Assembly (NCBI GenBank): GCA_905160935.1 | Contig: CAJHZI010000449.1 | Location: 877,501-941,500 of the forward strand | DNA from: Enchytraeus crypticus | Lineage: Eukaryota; Annelida; Clitellata; Enchytraeida; Enchytraeidae | DNA: 64,000 nucleotides | Direction of reading: 5' to 3' | Shown: positions 42,053 to 55,700 of the stretch, piece by piece | How positions within the stretch are numbered: the first letter of the stretch is position 1 | How the letters are laid out: each line of letters opens with the position of its first letter | The notes under the pieces: generated by a model | The model's database searches: none | What the model saw: only the letters and a program-made list of their open reading frames with translations | Told to the model about the DNA's origin: nothing | Position numbers and translations under genes: made by a program

Positions 42053-42480
42053 ATGGACTCACCGGAAGTCCACGAGAAGCCAGGACGCTGGATTAGACTG
42101 CCGAGACCAGGACTGATCAATACTCTTCGTTCCTTTGGAACCCGTCCGGGTGGAAAATCATCCCGTACGTCTCTCTCCAGAGCAATGGACAACCACGAGT
42201 TAGGAGACATGGGCATAGACAATCCTGCTGCTAGGTACAGTGAGAGTGACAGCGACTATCATGAAGGTTCCATGGAGGTCGTGGGTAGTGCTCAACGTCA
42301 AGGTCATCATCCAACTTTTCCGGAAATCGATGAAAGGTATGACAGCCAGTCTGAAGATGATGATGACAGATTCGACGGTATCAATATAATTGAGGAGGAT
42401 TCTGATGAGGATGATCAGCAGGATTCTGATAGACTGAGATGGGAACAGGACGGTGTATTGACTGCAGAGGAGACAGTTGT
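42053..42480 (+). CDS. chitin synthase exon 1: cytoplasmic acidic N-terminus
   Basis: Starts at ATG 42053 in a good context (ccATGg), with an in-frame TAG at 42023. It encodes 142 residues: a basic, Arg/Pro-rich beginning followed by a strongly acidic tract ([10 protein letters not shown], then [13 protein letters not shown]). No domain is recognised. A disordered acidic N-terminus before the first TM cluster is plausible. Donor gtgagt at 42481. The intron of about 2.96 kb contains two SINEs, a 380-bp TA tract and a fold-back element. Confidence 0.85.
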
Positions 42481-43994
42481 GTGAGTAATCATTATCTTAC
42501 TTCTCAGTGATAGTTTTATTTACAACACTAACGGAGAAATTACCAAAGATGCCATATTATTTCCAAGCTATGGGCTATGTATGAATAAGGCATAGCATTT
42601 TGTGAAGGGTTAACTCGTTAATCGCTTGAGTGCTCTTTAAGTAGTTTTAATGCAGCACGTGAATATGAATATGTACATTTGACCTGTCATTTAATTAACA
42701 GAACACTAGAAAGAAGAAATTATAATGCTACTAACATATCTCTTTAGTTAAGTAAACATATCGCAGAGCTTGTCCGTTGTAACTTGGAGGCCTATACCGT
42801 CCATTGGCCTGTAAGAATAAGCATATTTGCAAAGCTAGAGGTCACTGTTTCAAAACACACAAGGATATGTTCTGACAGTATTCCAGTGACGCAGAAACAG
42901 AAGTTTAGCTTAGTTTTACAGATTTTTTCCATGCGCACGGTTTAGCACCGAAATATTGAGCTTGCAGGTCAATAAAATGTATGTCGGAATGTCTGAATAT
43001 CTCAATAGCGCAATGGTTAGAGGTGTAGATCTACAACGTCATGAAGTTTTAAATGACAGACTCTGAGGTGAATTGAACCCTTGTTGGTTCGAATCCCAGC
43101 CGCGCTGAGCTGAGAGTAAAATTTCGGATATTCACTTAACTGGCTACACTGAAAATGGACAAACTTGCCTAACGTATTTAACATGTGGTATTAAGCGTGA
43201 TAGATATCAACATAGTTGATCATTTCACCATAATGTGTGTTATTATTATTATTATTAAAAGATTGAGATGCATTTAAATCAAAAACTAAAGCCTTTTTAG
43301 CGTCGGTTTCCTGTTCGATAGAATGTCAGTGAGGGAATAGCGGTGGAGATCATCCAGGGAATGTATAAGGATGTATGATTGTGAGTGTGTTTCGTGTGTT
43401 TGAGTGTCTTTTTGTGTGAGTGTGCTTTAGTTTCTACGACGTACACGTAGGCCTGTACACTGTACACTTTTGTACACTGAGGTAAATAAACATGTCTCTA
43501 TATCATCTAGGGATTGATTCCCCATTTCTTTTTTATTTCCATAAATGTAATAACGGTTTGATAGAATTTTGCATGCTACAATCTTCACTTCCCGTAACCC
43601 TTAGACTATATTGATCACTTAATTCGGCCTCAGTAGGAAGCTTAACTTAAAATTACCAAGCTTCTTACGTTTAGCGGTATCAATTATTTATGATGCTCTT
43701 AGCATATTCGTTAGTTAGGATAAGATAGATATAAATTATTTGGCTCGTCTTGGCTTGCAATCCTTGGTTCGTAATCTTATCTAAACATGTTCATATAAAT
43801 CGTCAAAGTGTAATAGAGCTCAATCTGATGTCACAGCCTAAAGTATCGTACTATTTATTATCTACATCGTCCTGTCCAGATATGTCACTTATATGGAAAC
43901 TATTGACGCGTTTTGTTATTATTTTATATTTTAGTATATTTCTATAGTTTAGTGCGTTTCTGCAAGTGAAATTTCCTTTACTATAGATTACATT

Positions 43995-44037
<43 letters not shown>

Positions 44038-44067
44038 ATACATAGTGTATATACAGTATCTAAGTGC

Positions 44068-44098
<31 letters not shown>

Positions 44099-44130
44099 CG
44101 TGTATATATATACGTATACTTTATATAAAT

Positions 44131-44162
<32 letters not shown>

Positions 44163-44287
44163 TAATATACATATTTACACAAATATATACTGTATATAAG
44201 AGCCCTATATATTTATATATATATATATAGTGTATATACTGCATACAGTATCTATGTGCATATATATAATGTATACATATATATAAT

Positions 44288-44318
<31 letters not shown>

Positions 44319-44330
44319 CACATACATATA

Positions 44331-44371
<41 letters not shown>

Positions 44372-47300
44372 CAGACTGGGGCAAAAAAATATCCCCTAGC
44401 AAAATTTCAATAACTTCAACAAAACTCGAAATATTTTTAAAGAATTTTTGGAGCTTTCAGAGGAGGAAGAGGAGGAATTTCTGCATATAACCTGCAAATT
44501 TGGTGAAAATCTTTTGAGCAATAACAAAATTACAGCGTGTCTACCAAAAAAGTGCAAAATTCAATTTCTAACAAGGCTTATTTTACCAAAAGTCTTAATA
44601 ACTTCGGCAAAGCTCAAAATTATTTTACAAAATTTACGGTGCTTCTAAAGGAGCATATTTCAATCTATTGGAATCTACATATTTCCTGAAAATAAGGTGA
44701 AAATATATTCAGAAGTAAAAAAAATTCAGCGTTTCTCCGGAAAAAGTGTTAAAATCAATTTTAATAAGACTTTTTTAAACAAAAGTAGCGGAAATATTCT
44801 TCCAAATTTAGGAATAATTTTAACAGAAGAACGACTTTTAAGCAACTTGTATTGGAGCAGCTATCAAGGCATTGTAGGCGTATACTCCACCACTTAAGTA
44901 AACGGCCCCTTTTAGTGTCGTTAATTTCTTAAAAATGAATGACTGACATTTCGAAAACCCCTGTTGAAATTGATTTTTGCACTTTTCTCGTATAAATGCT
45001 GTAATTTAGTAACTACTAAAAGTATTTTCACCAATTTTACAGGTTACACGTAGTAATTCCTCCCCTAGAAGCTCCGAAAATTTAGTAAAGATGTTTTGAG
45101 TTTTCTTGAAAATATTGAGATTTCGCTAGGGGATTATTTTTGCCCCAGTCTGTATATATACTTTAGCATATATATTATACTCAATTTCATCTTAATGTCA
45201 TTGACCGTAATGCTGCGTAATTCTGTAATGCTCTATAAAGATTAATTCACATGACAAAACAGGTTTGACAGATGAATACGGGGGAGGGAGGCTGGCCCTT
45301 CCTGCCACCGAACCTGACGCATGCTACAATAGTTTAGTAGTACTTTGGTCTGTAACTTTATTGCATAACCTCTATTCATATTGATTGAATTTGAACTCAA
45401 ATCTTTCTACAATGTGTATCTCTGTGCAATTTTCAGACCTTGGGATAGCGCCAGAATAGTTCCATTTGACTCAACGCACGAAAGCACGGAACTCTGCTAT
45501 GAAATCTCGAGGAAGGTTTTGAAGGTTCTCACCCATGTCTTCATGATTCCAGCCCTTCTGGCGCTACTCGTCCTCTCCAAGGGCTCGCTGCTGGTCGCCA
45601 TATCAAATGTTATTCCGTATCCAAAGAACGACAAACCAAATGACCCCCCTATTGAAAGTACTACGGGACTATATGAAATCACAACAACAGGCCACACAAG
45701 ATTATACGAAACCACTACGACAGAAATATCTGAATCTTCAACTTCTTCAATCGGGACAGATACGGTATTTCCTTTTATCGCGTCATTACAGGTTAGTCAG
45801 GCTGGCTCGGGTTTGCTCGGGCTGTTTCAGGCTAGCTCAGACTGGTTCGGGCAAACTCAGGCTGGCTATAGCTTTGACATGGCTTGCAAATCCTACGAGA
45901 AAAGCGCCTTCCGAGAAGAAGGAAACAGCTCAAGCTTCACAGTTGATCGCGTATCTAAGTGCGTAACGATTCCGTGGAATTTCTCTAAAGAGGGGGACTT
46001 TTCATGTCTAGAGGTGGAGAATTCCACAAACGTGATCTATGCTAATGAAACTTTATTTAGCGGTGACCAATGCTTTGTTATGAGAAACTATTGGATATGG
46101 TCCTTGTGTCTCATGCTCTGCGTACCTTATGCTTTCGTTTTTCTGAGAAGCTTGTGGTCGGTCCTTTTCAAAAAGGAATCCACTCCGAAATGGCCCGCGT
46201 TTTTTGTCGTTCTTGTAACTGAAACGATATACACTGTCGGAGTCAGTCTATTGATATTTTTCGTCCTTCCATCGCTAAATGATGCCATAGCTGCTCTGCT
46301 GTTGATGCTAAACGTCTACGCTTTACCAAGTCTGATGAAAATTGGTCTAAGAGACAAACAGGATGAGCATAGAAATCTTCTACTGGCAGTCGACTCTGCG
46401 GCACTTATTGTGCAGCTTTCTGTGTATATAGTGTGGCCTCTAAATATAGCTCTCTGGAATAAAGATCATGATGGAAATCTCATTTGGGCAATTCCATTGT
46501 CGCTTATTCTTACCTCAGTTCGATGCTGGGAAAATTATTTCGATGGCAAGAAAAGAAAAAGGAATTCTGATCACAATGACACTCTAACTCTCTCAGATAG
46601 AGTAAACAAGGTGCGAAGGGACATTCATAAAGCCAGACCTAAAATTCTTTTACTGGTATCCTTGTGGAAGATTGGAGTCACTGTTTTGATGATGATGATA
46701 TGTGTGTCATTACAAGTTAAGAAAATGGATCCACTCCAGAGTCACCGAGAGATGAATCCATGGACAGCTGTGTTTAACTTCAATCTTTCGTTAGTATGGC
46801 ACTTTTTCATTTCAAGAAATAACATAAACTAGATAGCTAAGTATATATTATTATAGTAAAAATTAACGATAGCAATTTACAAAATAACTTTTAATACCCT
46901 TCACAATTTTGAGTATAATTTCACGTAGACCACTAATCAATTAAATTCTAAGCTACTGATTGATCGATGTTTTGAAGTAAGAAATGGAGTTATTAGTGCT
47001 GCGGGCTGTGTCAGAAAACAGCGATGCTACGCATAAGGAGTACCGGAATACTGTAATACTATAGTACTGCAGTATTGATATCCCCGTGCCTTCCTAAGTT
47101 CTTGCTCAGTCGTCTCTTACGACAATGCAGTTTACAGTTGGCTTATTCTTTATGGTCCCGGGCACAAAATGGAGCTAATTTACGTTGTGGCTTATGTTTT
47201 GATTTAGAACAATTTATGATATTTCATTCTGAAATTAAATATTAAAAAATAAAATATTCTTTAATTAGTTATCATTTATTATTAACTAATTTCGCATTGT

Positions 47301-50300
47301 CATTATGTTAAAATTTCTAATCAGATGGTGCCAGCATTATAATGCCTCAACAGACACAACATATCAAACCATCACATACCATGACCTGCCTGAATTGGAG
47401 CTCGATTGGGTTTGGGTCTGGCTGGTCAACTGCGCATCATCTCTGATCGCGTATTTCTTTGCCAGAAGCGCCGCAAAGATGCAAATACAGCGGCTCTGTT
47501 TCTCATTGCCTCTCGCACTGTCCACCCCACTAATGTTTGGTATGATGATCGGAGGCTGCGAAATGTGGAACAATCAACCATGCACCTTCGCCACCAACCA
47601 ACTGTCCGGCTATCTCTTCTATAAGTGCTACGAGGTTGGGAAACTGGGACCCACTGTGGTAGGTAATCTGTGGTTTCTGTTTCCGCTCTGGTGGTTGAGT
47701 CAGCTGTGGATAACCTTCCACGTGTGGTTCCCTAAGAACGAGCGACTGGCTTCAGCAGAGAAGTACGTCTTTATATTCTGATGTTCTACTACATCGCATC
47801 TCTGACGTTATCTACAAAGTTATGAAATCATCTCTGACGTTATCTATAATGTTATGATACCGTCTCTGACATTTGCTACTTTGTAATGAGGTCGTCTCTG
47901 ACGTTTTCTACTTTTGTTATGACGTTATCTCTGACGTTTTCTAATTTGTCATGACTTAAGTTTTCTACTTTGTAATGACGTCATCTTTGACTCTATCTGT
48001 CATGTTATGACGCCATCTCTGACGTTATCTGTCAAGTTAAGATTTCATCTCTGACGTTTAATAATTTGTCATGCTGTCATCCATGACGCATTCTGCCATG
48101 TTATGACGTTATCTCTGATATTGTCGGCTTTGCTATGACGTCATCTCTGATATTATCGACCTTGTTGTGACGTCATCTCGGACGTTATTTACCATATAAT
48201 GACAAACGTTAAACTACAATTAGTTCTTATGTTTAAATGTTAAGAGCGTTCACAGTGTACCAGTGGCAATTATTAGGTTACTTGTCTATTGACCGATACG
48301 GGATTAGTAAACATTGAGCTATGGCGGTGGCTGGTTGGCAAGTTGTTCGACAGCGGAACAGTAGATGCAAGGTCTAAATCTAGTCTCAACCTGTCACTGA
48401 CATGCTATCGAGGAGGAAACTGACGTTAAATTAAGCTCTAGTTTTTACACAAACGGTGGCAGGAGTTGTTGCGTATGAATATAAAATAGCAGAGTATTTG
48501 TAAAACTAACATAAGAATAGATTTCTCGTATCATACAAATTGTTTGTATGATTAGTGCAGGGCCAGATGACAGGTCAAGATAAGATAAATGTATTGTTTG
48601 TAGTAACAGTGTGCGTATTATGATAGAACTCTAAGAATTAGATAAATACCGGGTTGGTTGATTAACACCCACATATATATCTTCATTACAGCATGCACTC
48701 TATTGAGAGATTATTCACCAGTACAGTTAAATGCACTGTCTCCTAGACATCCAACTAATATTTTAAACGCACCGGTTTCCTTGTAGCACAAAATAAGAAT
48801 TTGGAATAAGAAGATTTGTGGGAGGAGCTTAATTGTTATTGTTGAATAGAGCCTGTATGTTAAACAGGCTGTTTGTGCTGCCTCTGTATGTTAAATGGGC
48901 TGTTTGTGCTGCCACTGTTTGTTAAACAGGCTATTTTTGCTGCCTTTTTATGTTAAACAGACTGTTTGTGCTGCCCCTCTATGTTAAACAGGCAGTTTGT
49001 GCTGCCCATGTGTGTTAAACAGTCAGTTTGTGCTGCCCCTGTGTGTTATACAGATTGTTTGTGCTGCCCCTGTGTGTTAAACAGATTGTTTGTGCTGCTC
49101 TGTATGTTAAACAGACTGTATGTGCTGTCCCTGTGTGTTAAACAGACTGTTTTTGATGCCCCTGTGTGTTAAACAGACTCTTCGTGCTGCCCCTGTATGA
49201 CGGGGCACTATTGGAGCAGTCTCTACTTGTCAACAGACGACGCAAGGAGACTCCGTCAGACCGCAGTGGACTTCATGGGGCGACCTCTAATAATAAGGTA
49301 GAAATTATTCTGCAAATTCGATAGACTCGACTTCTAATTAAAGTACGTATTTATTAATATAAGTAATTTGTAATTATTTGTAAACAATTTAGAATAAATA
49401 ATTATTAAGAATCGGATGATGTATGGTTAAAATATATTTAGCCGAAAGAATTATCGAAATGCAACAATGATATTCTAATGTTCGTAATGTTATGGGTCAA
49501 TTATTTGTAGTAGGACTCATCTTTTACAAATTTTCACTAATTTCGAAAAGCCCTGTTATAGTTGGTTTACCTTGATCTTTTAGATTATCTGGATTTTTTG
49601 TTTTTAGAACATTTTAATATATTTGAAATTTTATAACAATTATTTGACATATAAATAGTGGTCGCTTAATAAGACAATTATCAGCAGGCCTAATTCATAG
49701 AATTCAAATTCAAATTAAAAATTTGAAACTAAATTTAAAAATTTGAGTGGCTGCAAAACTTTCAGTCTTTATTCTTAGCAAGAACGTTAAAGTTGTTTGA
49801 TTGTTTGAAGTGACTATGCATATATGTTATTTGAAGCGCTTAAGATGAATTGCCATTATAGTAGTATGATTATGTTATATAAATTTCCCCGTGTTGTGTT
49901 CGGGTTTCTTGAAGAATAGACCAACCGGTGACTACACGTGTCATAGAAGGCGACTAAAGCAACAAGACTCAAACTATAAAGAATAAACCCTAAACGATTG
50001 AATGTTAATGTTATATCCGCGTCAGATGCATTCTGTGCAATTAAAACGCAACAACTTTGAGCAGCCGAAAAGAAAACAAAACGAAAAGAAAACAGAAAAT
50101 TTTAGAAATTGAAAATTATGTAAGAAATCTTATTAAACATGTGCTCTCTACGATAATATTTATCTAAATAGACGAAATAAAAATTGTATCAAATAACATA
50201 TTTTTCTAAATTACAGACATCTGTAGATAACAGGCGGGGAGACTATTTGAGCGAATTGATCGACAAAGAGGATAAGACCCCATACATCTATATCTGCGCA

Positions 50301-52711
50301 ACGATGTGGCATGAAACGTCAGGTAGTTTGAAATTCATGCACATACATGACATTAAAGACCCACTCTTATGTGGAAATGAAGAGGAAGGCGGAAGACATA
50401 GAAGAGTGGAGGCGTTATGTACCATGGACCTGCCAGTAGGCAGTGCACTAAGAGACATGACATTGTATATGACCTTCAAAAGTAACGTAGATGTTAAAAT
50501 GGACACACAGATTTCTTGACTTTTGGGCTCTTTGTGCTTGATTTTCTGTAGCTTCTCTTAGTTATAATTTTAATTTAAGAAAATAAAAGGGTATTTAATA
50601 TAGTATTGACCTTAATGTTTAGTGAGCTGTTTTGACTCCTTTTTAAGCTGAACTAGATAATTAAGTAATTAAGATAATAACAAGTAAAGTAGTTAAAATA
50701 ATAAAGTAACTAAGTAATAAAAAATAATAACTACAAAATAATAACTATCTAAATAAATAATAATTGACTAATAGCTAATTAACGAAATAACTCTTAAATC
50801 ACCTCAGCTCAAGTTTAAAATCAATTAGTTTTGAGTAAAACTGATTCTCAAACTCAGAAATTCAGAATATTGATGATGTTTAATTAATATGAGCAAAATG
50901 TGAACCTTTGAGTTAGCTTTTAAGTCGCTTTAGCTGTTAACGTACTTCAAGAACAAGGGCTGAGCCGGTGGCATGTTGCAAGTTGTTTGCCAGTGGATCA
51001 GTATAGGTGCAGGGTTTAAATCCAGTGCTCTCCCCGTTACTGACATGCTATGCGAGCAGGAAACTGACGTGAAACTTGGCTTTAGCTTTTTCAAGCCATA
51101 GAAATATAAGCGAAAATTAAAGACACACAAGAGCATCAACGATTCTCAATATTAATATTGTTTGATTGACATGTTAACAACTTTGACGATATTTTCAGAG
51201 GAAATGATACAGATGCTAAAGTCTATATTTAGGTTGGTATATAAATTCATTCGTTTCTCTTTTATTTAAATCGTTAGTATCAACTTAATATTATATTTAA
51301 ATCATATTTTTCAGTGATTACAGTGAGGAGGGCGGTCTTAGGGGACTTCGTTCTCCTAGTTCTCATTTTTCTGAGGTGCATTGCCCTACTAGGGGCTCAT
51401 ATTAAACATTATGAGACCTCTAGATAATACATTACAGGGGGCCCTAAAATTCTGACCACACCCCTAGCTCTAAATTCTCACGTTAACCACTGGCTGTATC
51501 CGATTGTTTGTAACACTCAAACTTGTGCATTCCGCATAATACATTTCATTTTTCTGATAGTTGTTTCGTTTCTTAGTTTACTTTAATATACTTGAAACCT
51601 GATTGCAGCGATAAAAATCTACTAAATGATCTACTGATAGATTCTTGTTTGCTCTACAATGGATTCAATTGTAGAATATTGGTTTGGTAGGCAGATATTA
51701 CAGGTTTTGTAGCATAACTTCTTTCAATCTCGAATGAGAAATCTATGGCTAATGAGGCTTATCTGAGAATATAAGCTGCAAAAACTCAGTTTTACGCCTA
51801 TTTCAGTTTCAAATGTTATATTTGATAACGTCAACAATTTTACTTGAAAAATCAGAAAAATGTCTAGTATTAATAATAATACCAACAATTACAGTGCTAC
51901 AGTCATCAATGATAACATAGAGCACTATTGAGACAAAATCAAGCCGGCGAGCAAAAAGAAGGTCCAAAAACGGTGCAATTCCAAAATTGTATTATTGCAG
52001 TGCCGGTCATTGTTTGGCTTATTTTAATATAGTTTATTTTATGATGCTAAATAATATCTTTGATATTACTATTTTAACTATTTAAATATTGTTGAATGTT
52101 GTCATTTATGACAGCAGCACTTTAATTGCTGTTATATATTATTATCATATATTATAAAACGATATAATATAAATCCCCGTGCTGTGTCCGGGTTGCCTGA
52201 AGAATAGACCAACCGTGTAAATATGCACGTGTCATAGAAGGCGACATAAAAACTTGTTCCAAACCAACGTCATAAAGGGCATTCGGTTGGTGAGCGCCTA
52301 TGCTCCAGAACTAGCTACAAAAACTTAAATGAATGGAAAATAGTCTATTCGTATCCCGATCCTGGTTAAACTAGGATTTAAGGGAGGATGATGACGATGA
52401 TGATATTATATAACTACATGTATATCTTAGGTTGGATTTCGACCAAGCTTCGAGGAAAAATGCCAGACATTATTTCAAGGTTGAAGATCCAGATTTCTAT
52501 GAATTTGAAGGTAAAATTATTAATTAATAAAATGAAGCTAAATTGAAATTAATTTTAATTACAAATTAACATGTCGTCCTGTGATGCATGTAACTCTGAC
52601 AAATGAAATAATATTTATATACTTATATTGCCTACAATTTAAAACGATTTGTAAAACGTTTCTTAAATTGTAATGTACTTGTAGATAAAAATAGTAGTAG
52701 TAGTAGTAGTA

Positions 52712-52754
<43 letters not shown>

Positions 52755-55700
52755 CAATTATAATAATGATTGCGCCATTACTGGTGATAAGCGCGAAAAA
52801 GCTTTTCTTTGGCAGCGACTGTCTATTGCTCTCCAGCGATTCAATGCAGTCTGCTTCAGTGGCACTTTGGCTAATGCGGCTTACCAGAGTGCAGAGGAAT
52901 TATTTTAATCGCTTCTTTTTTTAAACTTTTAATTAAATAAAGCCTCTTTTATCTTATTTTTTAGCCCAGGGCCCTTTACAGCCCAGGGCATTAAAAATAT
53001 ATATATAATAAAATAATAATAATAATAATAATAAATATTATTATTATTGTTATTATTACTATTATTATTATTATTATTATTATTAAGCATATAAATATTT
53101 CATTGTGCTATTACACACAATGTGTTATATCACACCCAATGTGTTATATCACAAACAATGTGTTATAGAACACGTATTGTGTTATATCACACACATCATC
53201 ATCATAATCATCTTCTTCCCTTGAATTCCAGTTTACCTAGTGTCGGGACACGAATTGATTGTCTCAAATCCTCTCTCCTACATCATGTCATCATTCAATC
53301 TCGTATTTGAGACTTTTTCATTCGTTTTTATTATATCGTACACTATGTACAGTATCATACACAGTGTGCTATATCACAAACAACGTGCTATACTACACAA
53401 AATACGTAGGCCTATAGTCCAACTGACTAACTAAGAAATCTAACTGAAGCACAGGAGATTCTGCCAAAGTTGGCAAAAGTATGTTATATTAGTTTTTAGG
53501 TTTTTAGTTCTTTTTAAAACCTAAAAGCCTACAAATATATTTTAGGTTTTAAAAAGCAATAAATTAGAGATTTTTGAAAATTAAATATATTTTAATCTAA
53601 CAATTTGACATTAACTGTCGATATGATACTATGTTACAAATTATTGGTTATAATTTAGTATTAGTCAAGCCAGTAACGTAATATTGCATTCATCATTTTC
53701 TGTTATGGTTTCAAAGATTTCAGAATTTTTAGCTTTTTGATTTTGCATTTGAAAAATCTAAAAACCCAAAAACTTAAACCTACCTTTGTTTTGGAAAAAG
53801 TAGGTGTTCTCACCCCCTTGATTCTTGATGTACAACTTGTCTTCTTTGTTTTGCATATAAATTGGCTGAAGCCAGGGCCTATGTGGCTGGAGATAATGGC
53901 AATGTCAGTAAGATTTTCGACCGCGGATCAGTATGTGCGGGTTTCAAATCCTGGGCTCGCCGTCGCTGACATCGCTTACGAGTGAGGAAACTGACGTTAA
54001 CATAAGATTTTTTAATTTTTTGAATTAACTGATCACTCGAAATTTCTCAAATGTAAAGATGAGACCGTTATTACGTGGAAGTTTGGCAAACTGTGCTGAT
54101 TTCTCCACCAACGTTTAAACTCTTACATCTCTTAAGGCGCCTCTTTGAGCCCGCTCATTATCATCGTTTTCCTTTGATACCAGTTTATCTCGGGCGGTAG
54201 AACCTGTTGATGAATGAATTCGAATGCTAGAACAGCTTGAACCGCTCATATGAAAATATTTCCTATTTCTCTGCAGCTCACATATTCTTTGATAACGCGT
54301 TTGATCAGAAGGACAATGCTGCACCTGAGCTGAACGAGTACGTCAAGAAGCTTCTAAAAGCCGTTACCCCAGCGGCTAGGTAATACACCACGATCTTATA
54401 CAAATAGTAATACACCACGATCTTATACAAATAATAATACACCACGATCTTATACAAATAGTAATACACCACCATCTTATACAAATAGTAATACACCACC
54501 ATCTTATACAAATAGTAATACACCACGATCCTATGCAAATAGTAATACACCACGATTTTATGCAAATCATTCGTTATAAGATCAAACTAATTACAACGTT
54601 TGAGTAGAGGAACAGAAGATAAGACAATGAATTGTTATAGTAGAAGTAACTGGATAATAGGCATGGTTATTCTAGATGTCAAGTTCAAATTAGGCCTAGG
54701 GTCTTTCTGGATACTCGATACCCAGAATTGTAACATTCTGTGTTGAAAAACAAATATTCTGTGTCGAGTTATATTCCACTAAATGCACTTCAGCTTTGTG
54801 TTGCTTTGGTTTGATTAAACCAGAATGTTAACAAGTTAATATAGAAGTAAATTTTTAATTATAGCAGGGATGAACTCTCTTTCTGCACCCACGTACAGAA
54901 GCAATAGAGCAAAGTTTAACGTGTGTTTTGGGATCATAGGGGATACTATTAGATACAATCCGACTGGGGTTCGAACACATGGCCTCCTGGTCCTCATGCA
55001 CGCGTGCTCTCTGAGGTACTGGCATACAACGATTGAGTGTTTCAGTTAATTAATTATCCTATCATAATCCTTTGATGAAAGTTAGAGCTTCAGGGCTTAG
55101 CGTGTTGTGTATGATCCATTGTAATTCTGATAAGAAAGAATTTCGCTTTTTTTCATCATTCGGACGATTAAATAATGAGTATGATGTGTGATGATGTGAT
55201 GATGATGATGATGTGATGATGTGTGATGATGTGATTATTCGTGTTTGACATAGAGCCGTACATAACTGTAACATCACTGTACCTCCACCGGTGAAGATTG
55301 AGACGCCGTATGGGGGTCGTCTTGTATGGACAATGCCGGGAAAAAATAAAATCACTGCACACCTGAAGGATAGCGCCAAGATCAGACATAAGAAGAGATG
55401 GAGTCAGGTTTGTATCATTATCATCATCATCATCATCTTCCCTTGAATCCCAGTTTAACTTGGCTAGGAATATGAATACACTGTCTCAAATCCTCAGTGT
55501 CCTACATCATATCATCAGTCAATCCCCTATTTGAGAATTTTCCATTCGTTTAAATTTATGTAGCAATTTCTAGAGCCTAAGCGATCACCAACCGAATGTC
55601 CTTTCTGACGTTGGTGTGGATCTTATTGCTTTAGTCGCCTTCTACGACACGTGCAGTCACCGGTTGGTCAATTCTTCAAACAACCCGGACACAACACGGG

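Noticed and set aside
44448-44897. Two 66-codon ORFs in the fold-back element
   Set aside because: They lie in the repeated arm modules and have no similarity to transposases.
45792-45871. 80-nt intron-like segment (GTTAGT ... ATAG) in chitin synthase exon 2
   Set aside because: Removing it shifts the frame into a stop; the frame is open through it. Kept as coding, pending cDNA.
46790-46832. Extension of chitin synthase exon 2 to the stop at 46832
   Set aside because: A donor (gttagt) at 46790 joins in phase to exon 3 and all later exons; the extra 14 codons are read-through.
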